Positions 1 to 7,843 of a stretch of DNA of 41,926 nucleotides are shown one piece after another. This stretch comes from Parvibaculaceae bacterium (lineage in GTDB: Bacteria; Pseudomonadota; Alphaproteobacteria; Parvibaculales; Parvibaculaceae), in the NCBI GenBank assembly GCA_029209985.1, contig JARGNZ010000002.1:178244-220169 (forward strand), read 5' to 3'. The position numbers and the translations under genes are program-made. Below the pieces are notes generated by a model, which was not told the DNA's origin, searched no databases, and worked only from the letters and a program-made list of their open reading frames with translations. Positions within the stretch are counted from its first letter, which is position 1, and every line of letters starts with the position of its first letter.

Positions 1-323
1 TAAATCGCGGTGTTGCATACAAGAATACGGGAAACTTGGAAATGGCGGTGGTCGATTATACGTCTGCCCTCGACATTGCGCCAAAGGATGCCGTCCTCTG
101 GGCAAACAGAGCAAACGCGCACCGAGAGATGCAACAGCTTAATCCGGCTTTGTCGGATATTAACCGGGCGCTAGAACTCGATCCTGAGCGGGCGACTTCT
201 TACTATGTACGCGGCGCCATTTTGGAAGCGCGCGGTGAGCTAGAAGCCGCCCAAAACGATTTTCTAAAAGCTTATGAATTGCAGCCTCAAAACACAGTCT
301 TCAAACAAAAGGCTGGGAAGTAA
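1..323 (+). CDS. TPR-repeat protein, C-terminal fragment
   Basis: The reading frame is open from base 3, so the gene begins outside the window and only its last ~106 residues are seen. They form about three tetratricopeptide repeats. The recurring pattern is an N-R-x-x-A/G-x-x-x-x-x-G start, an A-x-x-D-Y/F core and a closing A-L-x-I/L-x-P (for example ALDIAP, ALELDP, AYELQP). TPRs are helical protein-protein interaction scaffolds. Nothing in the fragment tells what it binds or where it sits in the cell. It stops only 3 bases before the next gene, so the two are almost certainly co-transcribed with the membrane protein at 327. An in-frame TTG at 36 could be mistaken for a start, but the repeat continues upstream of it. 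Confidence 0.8.
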   Translation, partial: NRGVAYKNTGNLEMAVVDYTSALDIAPKDAVLWANRANAHREMQQLNPALSDINRALELDPERATSYYVRGAILEARGELEAAQNDFLKAYELQPQNTVFKQKAGK

Positions 324-326
324 CAC

Positions 327-1139
327 ATGTCTGAAAATTTGCTGCCGCCCAAACTACCTGTCATCGAAATGGTCAAGGAAGCCTTTCAAGGGGCCTATTT
401 TCATTTCAATGATATGGTGCGTATCGTTTGGTTGCCGACATTACTGTACGTGATGATCAATGTGTACATTAGCCAACAAACTGCAAATGCACTTGAGCCG
501 TCTATATTTTTGCTGGGCGCCTTTATGGCATCCACCTTTCTGTGGGCCATGATGGCTGTGGCTTGGCACCGTCGCATTTTGACCGGAGAAACACCAACAG
601 ACCTCGTTCATTTTAAGTTTGGTCGTCCCGAGGCGCGCTTCGTTCTTGTCACCATAATGCTGACCTTACTTTTTTTGCCGGGGGTTATATTCATTGTGAT
701 GTCAACGGGCCTCTCGACAGCGGACCTTCAAAATATGATGGCCGGGGCTGAACCGACTTTGCAGCCAGACAATGTCTCTGTGCCTTTCTTGATTGTGGGA
801 TACGTATTGCTGTTCATGGCGTTCCATTTCAGCGTCCGTCTCAGCCTCTTGCTGCCTGCGGTTGCCATTGGGGACGGGGTCAATGCCGGGCAGGTTATTA
901 ACATGACCAAAGGCAATTTTTGGCGTTTGCTTGGGGCCGTTTTGTTGTGTGGTTTAATCGTGGCTATTGCAGTCAATATCGTGAGCGCCATCGTCGGCTC
1001 GGTCTTTCTCGCAATTGGGCTAGGCGTTGCAGAAGTCACCTTAATCATCAACATCGTTGTGTCGCTCTTATCTATCTTCGCCCTCGTGGTGAATGTAGCG
1101 GTACTTTCCATTGCATATCGCCATCTATCCAAGACATGA
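327..1139 (+). CDS. Polytopic membrane protein of unknown function (paralogue of 1241-2140)
   Basis: A 270-residue, strongly hydrophobic protein with a short polar N-terminus (about 35 residues) and roughly six membrane segments. Visible segments lie near residues 36-50, 65-85, 108-130, 150-175, 195-225 and 235-262. It carries two small polar motifs shared with the next gene: A-W-x-R-x-x-x-x-G-E between early helices (near residue 80) and a K/R-G-N-x-W-R motif (near residue 197) just before a hydrophobic helix. This resembles YciC/DUF-type bacterial integral membrane families, but I cannot assign a named family with certainty. The ATG at 327 lies 3 bases after the TPR gene's stop, which suggests translational coupling. 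Function unknown. Confidence 0.7.
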   Translation: MSENLLPPKLPVIEMVKEAFQGAYFHFNDMVRIVWLPTLLYVMINVYISQQTANALEPSIFLLGAFMASTFLWAMMAVAWHRRILTGETPTDLVHFKFGRPEARFVLVTIMLTLLFLPGVIFIVMSTGLSTADLQNMMAGAEPTLQPDNVSVPFLIVGYVLLFMAFHFSVRLSLLLPAVAIGDGVNAGQVINMTKGNFWRLLGAVLLCGLIVAIAVNIVSAIVGSVFLAIGLGVAEVTLIINIVVSLLSIFALVVNVAVLSIAYRHLSKT

Positions 1140-1168
1140 AGGCGACAGTTCATCACGAAAACAGATAC

Positions 1169-1195
1169 TTGATACTCTGAACATTTTAGTATGTA
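1169..1195 (+). promoter_or_regulatory. Weak candidate promoter ahead of 1241
   Basis: TTGATA (1169-1174) and TATGTA (1190-1195) are separated by 15 bases in the 101-base gap between the two membrane-protein genes. The spacing is shorter than ideal. A 5-base inverted repeat (ATACT/AGTAT) lies inside the same stretch. This is suggestive only; the downstream gene may simply be read through from 327. Confidence 0.25.
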
Positions 1196-1240
1196 GTGAC
1201 GTGATCGCGTATGTATGACGCCAAAGGTCGAGGGGGGCCA

Positions 1241-2140
1241 ATGTCAGAGTTTATTCAAGAACGTAAAATATCAATCATGTCGTCAGTGTCAGAGACAATA
1301 GGCGGCATGTTTTCAAATCTAGGAAGCCTGCTGTCGGTCAGTTGGTTTGCATGGCTTTTATTATTTGCTTGGGGAATCTTGAGTGCATATGCAGGTGTTT
1401 CAACAACACTCGCTGCTACTCTGGGCGTGAGCCTAGAGGTCTTGGCCCAGATTGTTCAGTACACGACGACATTGATACAAGTTCTTTTAACAAGCGTGAT
1501 TAGTATCGCTTGGTACCGCTATCTAATTGTAGGGGAAGAGGCAGAAGGCATAGTGTTCCTGCAAATAGGCAAAAGAGAGATGGTCTATTTAGGGTATCTG
1601 TTCTTATTTGGCGTGGCTTTTGTTCTGCTGGCTGGGGGGCTTGGTGGAGCCGGATGGCTTATGATGCAGTCCCTTGGGACTGGTTGGCTAATATATCTGT
1701 ATGGTCTTGGGGCTGTTATCCTTCTTTCCTTTTTTATTATCCGTACCATGTTGACACTTGCCGGAGTGGCATTGGACGAACCTGAGCCATTGCGCTCTGC
1801 ATGGAAAATCACACGAGGTAATTGTTGGCGTATTTTCTGGGCAATGGTTTTACTCTATTTAGTCATCTTGCTTGTGTATGCGGTTATGCTCGGAATTGGT
1901 ATGGCCGTGGGGTTCTCACCGGCTGTAATGGGTGAAATATTTTTGAGCATCGCATCTGGGAAGGCGCCCTTTGAGACGATACTTTTTGTCCACGCGGTAT
2001 CGATAATTCTGACAGTTTTTTCTACGATGCTGGGTGTTGCTTTTCTATCAAGCTTGTATCGACAACTCACGAACATTACGTCTGGTGATCTGTCCGCAGT
2101 GTTTGGTGAGGCCACCGCTACGGCTGAAGAGGGCGCGTAA
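1241..2140 (+). CDS. Polytopic membrane protein of unknown function (second paralogue)
   Basis: A 299-residue hydrophobic protein with about six membrane segments. It has the same layout as the 327 gene: a polar N-terminus, I-A-W-Y-R-x-L-I-V-G-E-E after the second helix, and T-R-G-N-C-W-R before a late helix. The pair probably arose by duplication, although overall identity looks low. I chose the ATG at 1241 because a purine-rich GAGGGGGG ribosome-binding site sits just before it; the in-frame ATG at 1211 has no such site. The gene ends in a strong terminator at 2214-2244, so it closes a TPR-membrane-membrane cluster. A role in envelope homeostasis or transport is possible, but nothing in the sequence shows it. 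Confidence 0.7.
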   Translation: MSEFIQERKISIMSSVSETIGGMFSNLGSLLSVSWFAWLLLFAWGILSAYAGVSTTLAATLGVSLEVLAQIVQYTTTLIQVLLTSVISIAWYRYLIVGEEAEGIVFLQIGKREMVYLGYLFLFGVAFVLLAGGLGGAGWLMMQSLGTGWLIYLYGLGAVILLSFFIIRTMLTLAGVALDEPEPLRSAWKITRGNCWRIFWAMVLLYLVILLVYAVMLGIGMAVGFSPAVMGEIFLSIASGKAPFETILFVHAVSIILTVFSTMLGVAFLSSLYRQLTNITSGDLSAVFGEATATAEEGA

Positions 2141-2213
2141 CCCAAGCTTACGAAATCAATATCCGGTAGAGGTTGCATCGTTTGAGATGCTTTTTCATTG
2201 GATGAAAATGTGT

Positions 2214-2244
2214 AAAAGGGAGCGCTTTAAGGGCTCCCTTTTTT
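2214..2244 (+). terminator. Rho-independent terminator after the membrane-protein cluster
   Basis: GGGAGC (2218-2223) pairs with GCTCCC (2233-2238) around a 9-base loop. Four A's precede the stem and six T's follow it (2239-2244). Confidence 0.88.
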
Positions 2245-2400
2245 CTTGAGCTAAGGTGGGTGGGAGACGATGACGCGCAGTCATGGCCATAAATACCTCA
2301 TTTGCAAAAACAGTGTACGACAGCTATGGTTCCCTCAATTGAGAGATCTATAGCCAGTCCACACCACAGGGGTGTGCTCCTAACTGGCTGATTTAGCTGT

Positions 2401-2423
2401 GCTTTCGAGCGGTTTTCGAAAGC
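2401..2423 (+). promoter_or_regulatory. Perfect 8-base stem-loop in the panB leader
   Basis: GCTTTCGA at 2401-2408 is the exact reverse complement of TCGAAAGC at 2416-2423, with a 7-base loop. No T-run follows. It could act at RNA level (leader structure) or as an operator. I match it to no known riboswitch. Confidence 0.4.
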
Positions 2424-2485
2424 GCTAAGCGTCCTATAGGGTGCATTTAATACCGTGTGATAGGTATGCGTGACCCACAGGACAA

Positions 2486-2516
2486 CCCATCCCTCAAAGC
2501 CCCCCATCCCTCAAAG
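2486..2516 (+). repeat. Tandem duplication ahead of the panB ribosome-binding site
   Basis: CCCATCCCTCAAAG occurs at 2486-2499 and again at 2503-2516, a period of 17 bases. The second copy is followed directly by GAGG, completing the AAAGGAGG Shine-Dalgarno. It looks like a small slippage duplication. Confidence 0.7.
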
Positions 2517-2524
2517 GAGGCCCT

Positions 2525-3349
2525 ATGTCCGTTCATAATCAAGTAAACCGAATTACAGTGCCGCAGATCATGGCGCGTAAAAACAAACAGCCAATCGTGA
2601 GCCTCACCGCCTACCACGCCCATACAGCCCGATATATCGACCCTTATGTTGATATGCTGCTCGTGGGCGATAGCCTAGGCATGGTGATGTACGGCATGGA
2701 AACCACGCTTGGCGTGACGCTCGATATGATGATTGCCCACGGGGCTGCTGTGATGCGGGGAACAGAACGTGCGCTGGTCGTTGTTGATATGCCATTCGGG
2801 TCCTATGAAGAAAGCCCAGAAGTAGCCTTCCGCAACGCCTGCCGGGTCATTAAAGAAACCGGCTGCACGGCTGTTAAAATGGAAGGCGGGGAGCGCCTCG
2901 CTGACACCATTCACTATCTGACCCAGCGCGGCATTCCCGTGCAAGGCCACATTGGGCTGACCCCACAAAGCGTGCAAGTGATGGGTGGGTTTAAGACCCA
3001 AGGCCGCACAGAAGATGAATGGGCGGCGATTGAAGAAGATGCAGCACAAGTGGCCGAAGCAGGGGCTTTTTCTGTTGTGCTTGAAGGCATGGCAGAGCCG
3101 TTAGCAGCGAAGATCACCCGCCAAATTGCGATCCCAACCATTGGCATTGGCGCGTCTCCAACCTGTGACGGGCAAATCCTCGTTCTGGAAGATATGTTGG
3201 GCCTTTCGCCCAAGCCGCCAAAATTCGTCAAAGAGTTTGCAACATTGGGTGCCGCCATTGCAGGGGCCGCAGAAGCCTATGCGGGAGCCGTGCGAGAGCG
3301 TGCATTTCCAGCACCTGAGCACACCTACGGCATGAAAAAGGTCGACTAA
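2525..3349 (+). CDS. panB: 3-methyl-2-oxobutanoate hydroxymethyltransferase
   Basis: PanB transfers a hydroxymethyl group from 5,10-methylene-tetrahydrofolate to 3-methyl-2-oxobutanoate, giving ketopantoate. This is the first committed step to pantothenate and CoenzymeA, and it is cytoplasmic. The 274-residue length is typical. Family landmarks are clear: SLTAYH near residue 26, [10 protein letters not shown] with metal-binding D49 and S50, [10 protein letters not shown] with D88, AVKMEGG with K118/E120, GHIGLTPQ, and VVLEG with catalytic-type E187. The C-terminal TIGIGAS and DGQ motifs are also present. The ATG follows AGGAGG at 2515-2520 with ideal spacing. The usual partner panC is not adjacent. 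The neighbours downstream (YfgM-like, BamB, Der) are a conserved block in alphaproteobacteria and need no functional link to pantothenate. Confidence 0.97.
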   Translation: MSVHNQVNRITVPQIMARKNKQPIVSLTAYHAHTARYIDPYVDMLLVGDSLGMVMYGMETTLGVTLDMMIAHGAAVMRGTERALVVVDMPFGSYEESPEVAFRNACRVIKETGCTAVKMEGGERLADTIHYLTQRGIPVQGHIGLTPQSVQVMGGFKTQGRTEDEWAAIEEDAAQVAEAGAFSVVLEGMAEPLAAKITRQIAIPTIGIGASPTCDGQILVLEDMLGLSPKPPKFVKEFATLGAAIAGAAEAYAGAVRERAFPAPEHTYGMKKVD

Positions 3350-3462
3350 CAGGCGTTTGACCCCGAAAAGGTGTCTACCCCATTGGCAACCCCTTGATTC
3401 TTCTGTAGCTTACGGCACCAGAATAATCTTGGGGCCTGCCCAGTGGCAGCTTTCCCCGCAGG

Positions 3463-4209
3463 GTGTCGGAGACGTCGTTGAGCGATATTTTCAGAGAAGT
3501 AGATGAAGAATTGCGCCGGGACAATGCGTCCGCGCTTTGGTCCAAATATGGCATTTATGTCATTGGCACGGCTGTCGGCATTGTGGCGCTCACAGCGGCT
3601 ACCGTGGGCTGGAATAATTGGCAGCAATCCACGGCTGAGGACGCGTCTGCGGCGTATGAAACCTTGGAAGCTGAAATAACAGACCAAACTCCCGCGCAAA
3701 TCGCCGCTGCTTACGCAAGTTTTGAAGCTGGCAATGCAGGCTACGCAATGCTCGCAGGCTTTCAAGAAGCCGCAGCCCTTGCCCAAGCCGGTAAAAATGA
3801 TGAGGCAGTAACAGCCTATGAGCGCGTGGCCGCCGATTCTTCAATTGATAATGTGATGCGCCAGCTCGCGGTCCTAAAAGGCGCTATTTTGATCTCTGGG
3901 GAAGCAAGTGACGCAGACATGCGGGCACGGCTGCTGCCACTAACAGGCGCAGATGCCCCGTGGCGCAACCCGGCCCGAGAGTTGCTCGGACTTTCCGCCT
4001 ATAAGGCAGCGGATTTTGATGTAGCTGCTGTTCTGTTTGAGGAAATCATACAAGATAGTGGGGCGGCTCCGGGCATTCGGGACCGCGCACATATTATGCA
4101 GGCGCTGCTCGCGTCTAAAGTTGTTGCAGAACCGACGGGTACAAGCGATGACGAAACTAAGGGCGAAGAAGAAACTGGGGAGGCTGCGGCACCAGCCGCG
4201 CCACAATAA
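3463..4209 (+). CDS. YfgM-like inner-membrane TPR protein
   Basis: A 248-residue protein of the YfgM/TPR_21 family, known in enterobacteria as a SecYEG/periplasmic-chaperone accessory and found next to bamB and der. The N-terminus carries the family signature SDIFREVDEELRRD (residues 6-19). One membrane helix follows (about residues 30-50), then a periplasmic region with weak TPR-like helices (around 55-220). The tail is low-complexity, acidic and Ala-rich (from about 226). I kept the GTG at 3463; a TTG at 3478 would start exactly at the conserved SDIFREVDEE and is a fair alternative. The 40-base gap to bamB contains that gene's ribosome-binding site, so the two are likely one transcript. Confidence 0.85.
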   Translation: MSETSLSDIFREVDEELRRDNASALWSKYGIYVIGTAVGIVALTAATVGWNNWQQSTAEDASAAYETLEAEITDQTPAQIAAAYASFEAGNAGYAMLAGFQEAAALAQAGKNDEAVTAYERVAADSSIDNVMRQLAVLKGAILISGEASDADMRARLLPLTGADAPWRNPARELLGLSAYKAADFDVAAVLFEEIIQDSGAAPGIRDRAHIMQALLASKVVAEPTGTSDDETKGEEETGEAAAPAAPQ

Positions 4210-4249
4210 GGCCACTCGTCCTTGGGGCGAACCTTGAGAAGGTGAAGAA

Positions 4250-5584
4250 ATGAATAAACGTTTTGCGGCGGCTGCAACGGCACTTCTAATGATGACAGGG
4301 TGCTCTACTTTCGACGATATTTTTTCTTCTGGTTCAGGCGTGAAAGACAAATTGCCCGGTGAGCGCATTTCAGTGATGCAGCTAGAGCGGGCCCTTGAAG
4401 CTGATCCACGCATTGCCAATCAACAAGTTGTGCTGCCACCTCCTTATGTAAACCCCGATTGGCCGGAGCCAGGTGGTTACGCCGATAACGTTATGCACCA
4501 TTTGCAAGTGTCTGGAAATTTGGACGAGCTATGGTCAAGCAATGGAGGGGCAGGTTCTAGCTCCGACACGCAGCTTGCAACCACACCAATCGTTGCTGAT
4601 GGGCGGGTGTACTTACTTGATGCCGAAGCAACTGTGCGCGCATTCGATATGAACACAGGGGACAATCTGTGGACTGTTGAGCTGACCCCTGAAGATCAAT
4701 CGTCCGAAGAAGGCCGGGGCGGCGGTGTGGCTTATGAAGGTGGTCGCATTTTTGTGACGACTGGCTTTGGAGATATGGTGGCCCTTGAAGCGGCTTCCGG
4801 CAGTGAACTGTGGCGCTCTAAGGTGGAAGTTCCTTTCCGCGCAGCACCAACGGCCAGCGGCGGCCGGGTTTTCTCTGTCACCAACGACAATCAAGCGATT
4901 GCCTTTGATGCCAATACAGGCCGTGTCTTGTGGCGCCACCGTGGGATTACAGAATCCGCTGGCATTTTGGCATCCACAAGCCCAGCGGTTTCAGGCAGCA
5001 TTGTCGTCATTCCTTACTCTTCTGGTGAAGTATTCGCATTGCGGGTGGAAAATGGCACCGCTTTGTGGAGTGATTCACTCACACGCACCGGCAATTTGTC
5101 TTCTATTACCGAGCTAAATGACATTGCAGGCCGTCCGGTTATTGACCGTGGACGAGCTTACGCGATCTCTCATTCTGGACGTATTGTCTCAATCGACATG
5201 CGAACAGGAGAACGTGTTTGGACTCGCAACATTGCTGGTGTACAAACACCGTGGATTGCAGGGTCGTTTTTGTTTCTCGTGACGACCGAAGCCGAAGTTG
5301 CTGCCTTGTCGTTGAGAGATGGCCGTATTCGGTGGATTACAAAACTACAAAAATTCCGCAATGAAGAAGCTCGCAAAGACCCAATTCAATGGTCTGGGCC
5401 TGTTCTTGCTGGTGATCGTTTGGTGTTGACCTCCTCATTGGGAGACGCCGTATCGGTTTCCCCGTACACAGGGGAAGTTCTGGGCAAAATTGAACTCTCA
5501 GGTGGTGTTTACATTCCCCCTGTTGTGGCTCAAGAAACCCTATATATCGTAACAGATAGTGCGGAGCTGATCGCACTGAGATAG
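4250..5584 (+). CDS. bamB: Outer-membrane protein assembly factor BamB (lipoprotein)
   Basis: BamB is the beta-propeller lipoprotein of the BAM complex, which folds beta-barrel proteins into the outer membrane. The 444-residue protein opens with a lipoprotein signal peptide ending M-T-G-C, so C18 would be lipidated. The -3 residue is Met rather than the usual Leu. About seven PQQ-like propeller blades follow, recognisable by repeated A/S-x-D-x-x-T/N-G-x-x-x-W elements, for example AFDMNTGDNLW, AFDANTGRVLW and SIDMRTGERVW. A GAAGGTGAAG ribosome-binding site precedes the ATG. It sits between yfgM-like and der, the classic arrangement. LptD and SurA, a BAM substrate and its chaperone, are encoded elsewhere in this window. 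Confidence 0.94.
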   Translation: MNKRFAAAATALLMMTGCSTFDDIFSSGSGVKDKLPGERISVMQLERALEADPRIANQQVVLPPPYVNPDWPEPGGYADNVMHHLQVSGNLDELWSSNGGAGSSSDTQLATTPIVADGRVYLLDAEATVRAFDMNTGDNLWTVELTPEDQSSEEGRGGGVAYEGGRIFVTTGFGDMVALEAASGSELWRSKVEVPFRAAPTASGGRVFSVTNDNQAIAFDANTGRVLWRHRGITESAGILASTSPAVSGSIVVIPYSSGEVFALRVENGTALWSDSLTRTGNLSSITELNDIAGRPVIDRGRAYAISHSGRIVSIDMRTGERVWTRNIAGVQTPWIAGSFLFLVTTEAEVAALSLRDGRIRWITKLQKFRNEEARKDPIQWSGPVLAGDRLVLTSSLGDAVSVSPYTGEVLGKIELSGGVYIPPVVAQETLYIVTDSAELIALR

Positions 5585-5623
5585 TGCATTTATCGGGTGG
5601 TCAGCTCTCCCTAAGGAGATCCT

Positions 5624-7036
5624 ATGTCGTTCAAGCTCGCTGTGGTAGGGCGCCCGAATGTCGGTAAGTCCACCCTGTTCAATCGGCTTGTCGGTAAGAA
5701 GCTGGCACTGGTGGATGACACCCCCGGCGTGACCCGCGATCGCCGTGAAGGGGCCGCCACGCTTGCTGGCCTTGATTTTACAATCATCGACACCGCCGGG
5801 CTGGAAGAGGCCAAGGGCGACGTGCTTGAAGCACGGATGCGCCAACAAACCGAGTTGGCAATTCAAGAGGCAGACGTGTGCTTGCTGTTGATTGATGCAC
5901 GCCTAGGCGTGGTGCCGCATGACCAGTATTTTGCAACATTGCTACGTAAGTCGACGACCCCTATCATTTTAGCCGCGAATAAATGTGAAGGCGGGGCGGG
6001 GCAAGCCGGTCTGCATGAAGCCTTTAAGTTAGGTTTGGGGGAACCGATTCCGCTCTCTGCTGAACATGGACTTGGTTTGAGCGAGCTTTATGACGCGCTC
6101 GAACCTTTTGCGATGGGCATTGAAGAAGACGAGCTGAACCAAGCCATTGATGAGGAGTTGGGTGACGGCGAAGAAGGGTTTGACCCTGACGCGCCGTATG
6201 AACCTGATTTGGAAGCACCCCTTCGCATTGCTGTTGTGGGCCGTCCAAATGCGGGTAAATCAACAATGATCAATCAGCTTCTAGGGGAAGACCGGATGCT
6301 GACGGGGCCAGAAGCAGGAATCACCCGAGACTCTATCGGTGTTGAGTGGGAGTGGCGTGGACGCCGCGTTAAACTATTCGATACAGCTGGCCTACGACGG
6401 CGTGCGCGGGTAACAGAAAAGCTCGAAAAGCTTTCCGTTGCAGACACGTTGCGCGCAGTACGGTTTGCGGAAGTGGTTGTTTTGACGATTGACGCAACCA
6501 TTCCATTTGAGAAGCAAGACCTGCACATCGCAGATTTGGTGGAACAAGAAGGGCGCGCCTTGATTGTTGCTGTGAACAAATGGGACTTGGTAGAAGACGC
6601 GCCAAAGGTTCTCGCTGATTTGAAAGAAAAGCTGGAACGCTTGTTACCTCAAATTAGAGGGGTGCCAATCGTGACGTTCTCTGCCTTGACAGGCCGTGGC
6701 CTAGATCGCTTGATGCCGCGTATTGAGGAAATTCATACCCTCTGGAATACGCGTGTCACAACATCGCGGTTGAACAGATGGTTGGGCGCAGCCACTTCAC
6801 GCCATACACCACCAGCGGCCAAGGGACGGCGTGTTGTCTTGCGATACGCCACCCAGATCAAAGCGCGGCCACCAACCTTTGCCATTTTCTCAAGCCGAGC
6901 TGATGAGGTGCCGACGGACTACAAGCGCTATCTCGTCAATTCGATCCGGGAGAATTTGGACTTACCCGCCGTGCCTATTCGGCTTTATATGCGCCAGGGC
7001 AGCAACCCTTTTGCGGATAAAAAGAAAAAACGCTAA
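5624..7036 (+). CDS. der: Ribosome biogenesis GTPase Der (EngA)
   Basis: Der is an essential GTPase with two tandem G domains and a KH-like tail that helps mature the 50S subunit. The 470 residues hold both P-loops (GRPNVGKST near residue 9 and GRPNAGKST near residue 206), two switch-II DTAG motifs ([18 protein letters not shown]), and NKC/NKWD base-recognition motifs. An acidic linker lies between the domains (about residues 165-195), which is usual. The KH-like domain ends in a lysine-rich tail, KKKKR. AAGGAG stands just before the ATG. The gene is last in the panB-yfgM-bamB-der run and is followed by a strong hairpin terminator. Confidence 0.97.
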   Translation: MSFKLAVVGRPNVGKSTLFNRLVGKKLALVDDTPGVTRDRREGAATLAGLDFTIIDTAGLEEAKGDVLEARMRQQTELAIQEADVCLLLIDARLGVVPHDQYFATLLRKSTTPIILAANKCEGGAGQAGLHEAFKLGLGEPIPLSAEHGLGLSELYDALEPFAMGIEEDELNQAIDEELGDGEEGFDPDAPYEPDLEAPLRIAVVGRPNAGKSTMINQLLGEDRMLTGPEAGITRDSIGVEWEWRGRRVKLFDTAGLRRRARVTEKLEKLSVADTLRAVRFAEVVVLTIDATIPFEKQDLHIADLVEQEGRALIVAVNKWDLVEDAPKVLADLKEKLERLLPQIRGVPIVTFSALTGRGLDRLMPRIEEIHTLWNTRVTTSRLNRWLGAATSRHTPPAAKGRRVVLRYATQIKARPPTFAIFSSRADEVPTDYKRYLVNSIRENLDLPAVPIRLYMRQGSNPFADKKKKR

Positions 7037-7051
7037 ACCGGTTTCAACAGA

Positions 7052-7087
7052 AAAGCCCGCTTCGAGAAATCGAAGCGGGCTTTGTTT
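7052..7087. terminator. Bidirectional terminator between der and the SDR gene
   Basis: A 14-base perfect stem (7052-7065 with 7070-7083; core AGCCCGCTTCGA) is closed by a GAAA tetraloop. It has T's on its right side (TTTGTTT) and A's on its left, so it can end transcription of der (+) and of the convergent purF-SDR operon (-). Confidence 0.93.
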
Positions 7088-7107
7088 ATATTCCAATTTG
7101 TAGTTGC

Positions 7108-7824
7108 TTAGTCCGCTTGTTTGAAATCAACAATTTCGCCGTTGGTTTTCAAGTCAGGCAGTGCAAGCTGAACAAAAAGGGGCGCAAGGTCGGCGGGGCT
7201 TGGCAAGCTCATAGGGTCTTCACCAGGCATCGCCTTTGCGCGCATATCCGTGCGCGTCGCACCCGGATTGATAAGATTGACCCGAACCGGTGTGTTTTCC
7301 ATCTCATGGGCCCAGCTTGTCACAATCGCGTTCAAAGCTGCTTTACTGGCTGCATATCCCCCCCAGTAAGGCTTGCAGCTTTCAGCTGCACCGGAAGTGA
7401 CGAAGAGGGCACGCCCTGCATCTGAACGACGCAGCAAAGGATCCATAGAGCGGATCAACCGCCAATTAGCCGTCAGGTTGATATTCATCACCTCGTCCCA
7501 GTCCTTCGGGGCGATATGGCCAACGGGGGTCAGCGTGCCTAAAACACCTGCATTGCCAACCAGAATATCCAAATGGCCCCAACGCTCAAAGATTGTTGCG
7601 CCTAACCGGTCAATGGCTTCTCCGTCCGTGATGTCGAGAGGAACCAAAGTTGCCTTGCCACCGGCAGCTTGTATTTCATCATCCACTTCTTCCAGTGCGC
7701 CGGTTGTCCGAGCTACCAAAATAACATGCGCCCCTTGCGCTGCGTAGGCGAGCGCAACAGCCCGCCCAATGCCGCGCGATGCACCGGTGATGAGGGCGAG
7801 ACGGTTTTCTAAAAGACCAGCCAT
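7108..7824 (-). CDS. SDR-family NAD(P)-dependent oxidoreductase, YciK-like
   Basis: A 238-residue classical short-chain dehydrogenase. The cofactor motif TGASRGIG is at residues 14-21 and NAG at about 91-93. A catalytic Ser sits in FVTSGAAE (the residues after FVTS differ from the common SS pair), and Tyr/Lys lie in YAASKAA. The segment INPGATRTDMRAKAMPGEDP is characteristic of the YciK-like branch, whose substrate is not established. The gene is 19 bases downstream of purF and ends at the bidirectional terminator, so it is the last gene of the dnaB-to-purF run. Conserved neighbourhood with purF is known in alphaproteobacteria, but no metabolic link is proven. It is clearly distinct from the FabG encoded at 20510. 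Confidence 0.88.
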   Translation of the reverse strand: MAGLLENRLALITGASRGIGRAVALAYAAQGAHVILVARTTGALEEVDDEIQAAGGKATLVPLDITDGEAIDRLGATIFERWGHLDILVGNAGVLGTLTPVGHIAPKDWDEVMNINLTANWRLIRSMDPLLRRSDAGRALFVTSGAAESCKPYWGGYAASKAALNAIVTSWAHEMENTPVRVNLINPGATRTDMRAKAMPGEDPMSLPSPADLAPLFVQLALPDLKTNGEIVDFKQAD

Positions 7825-7843
7825 TGAAACTCCTGCAACTCTA

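Larger units (their letters stand above)
2245..2524 (+). other. 280-base panB leader region with hairpins and a short tandem repeat
   Basis: No gene is visible here. The stretch holds a 10-base palindrome (2334-2343) and a two-part hairpin at 2352-2389, where AGCCAGT pairs with ACTGGCT and CACACC with GGTGTG. A perfect 8-base stem-loop lies at 2401-2423 (GCTTTCGA/TCGAAAGC, loop of 7). A 14-base sequence is repeated at 2486-2499 and 2503-2516, and its second copy runs into the AGGAGG ribosome-binding site of panB. The stems lack T-runs, so they are not simple terminators. The region may be a structured mRNA leader or a promoter/operator region. Confidence 0.5.
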
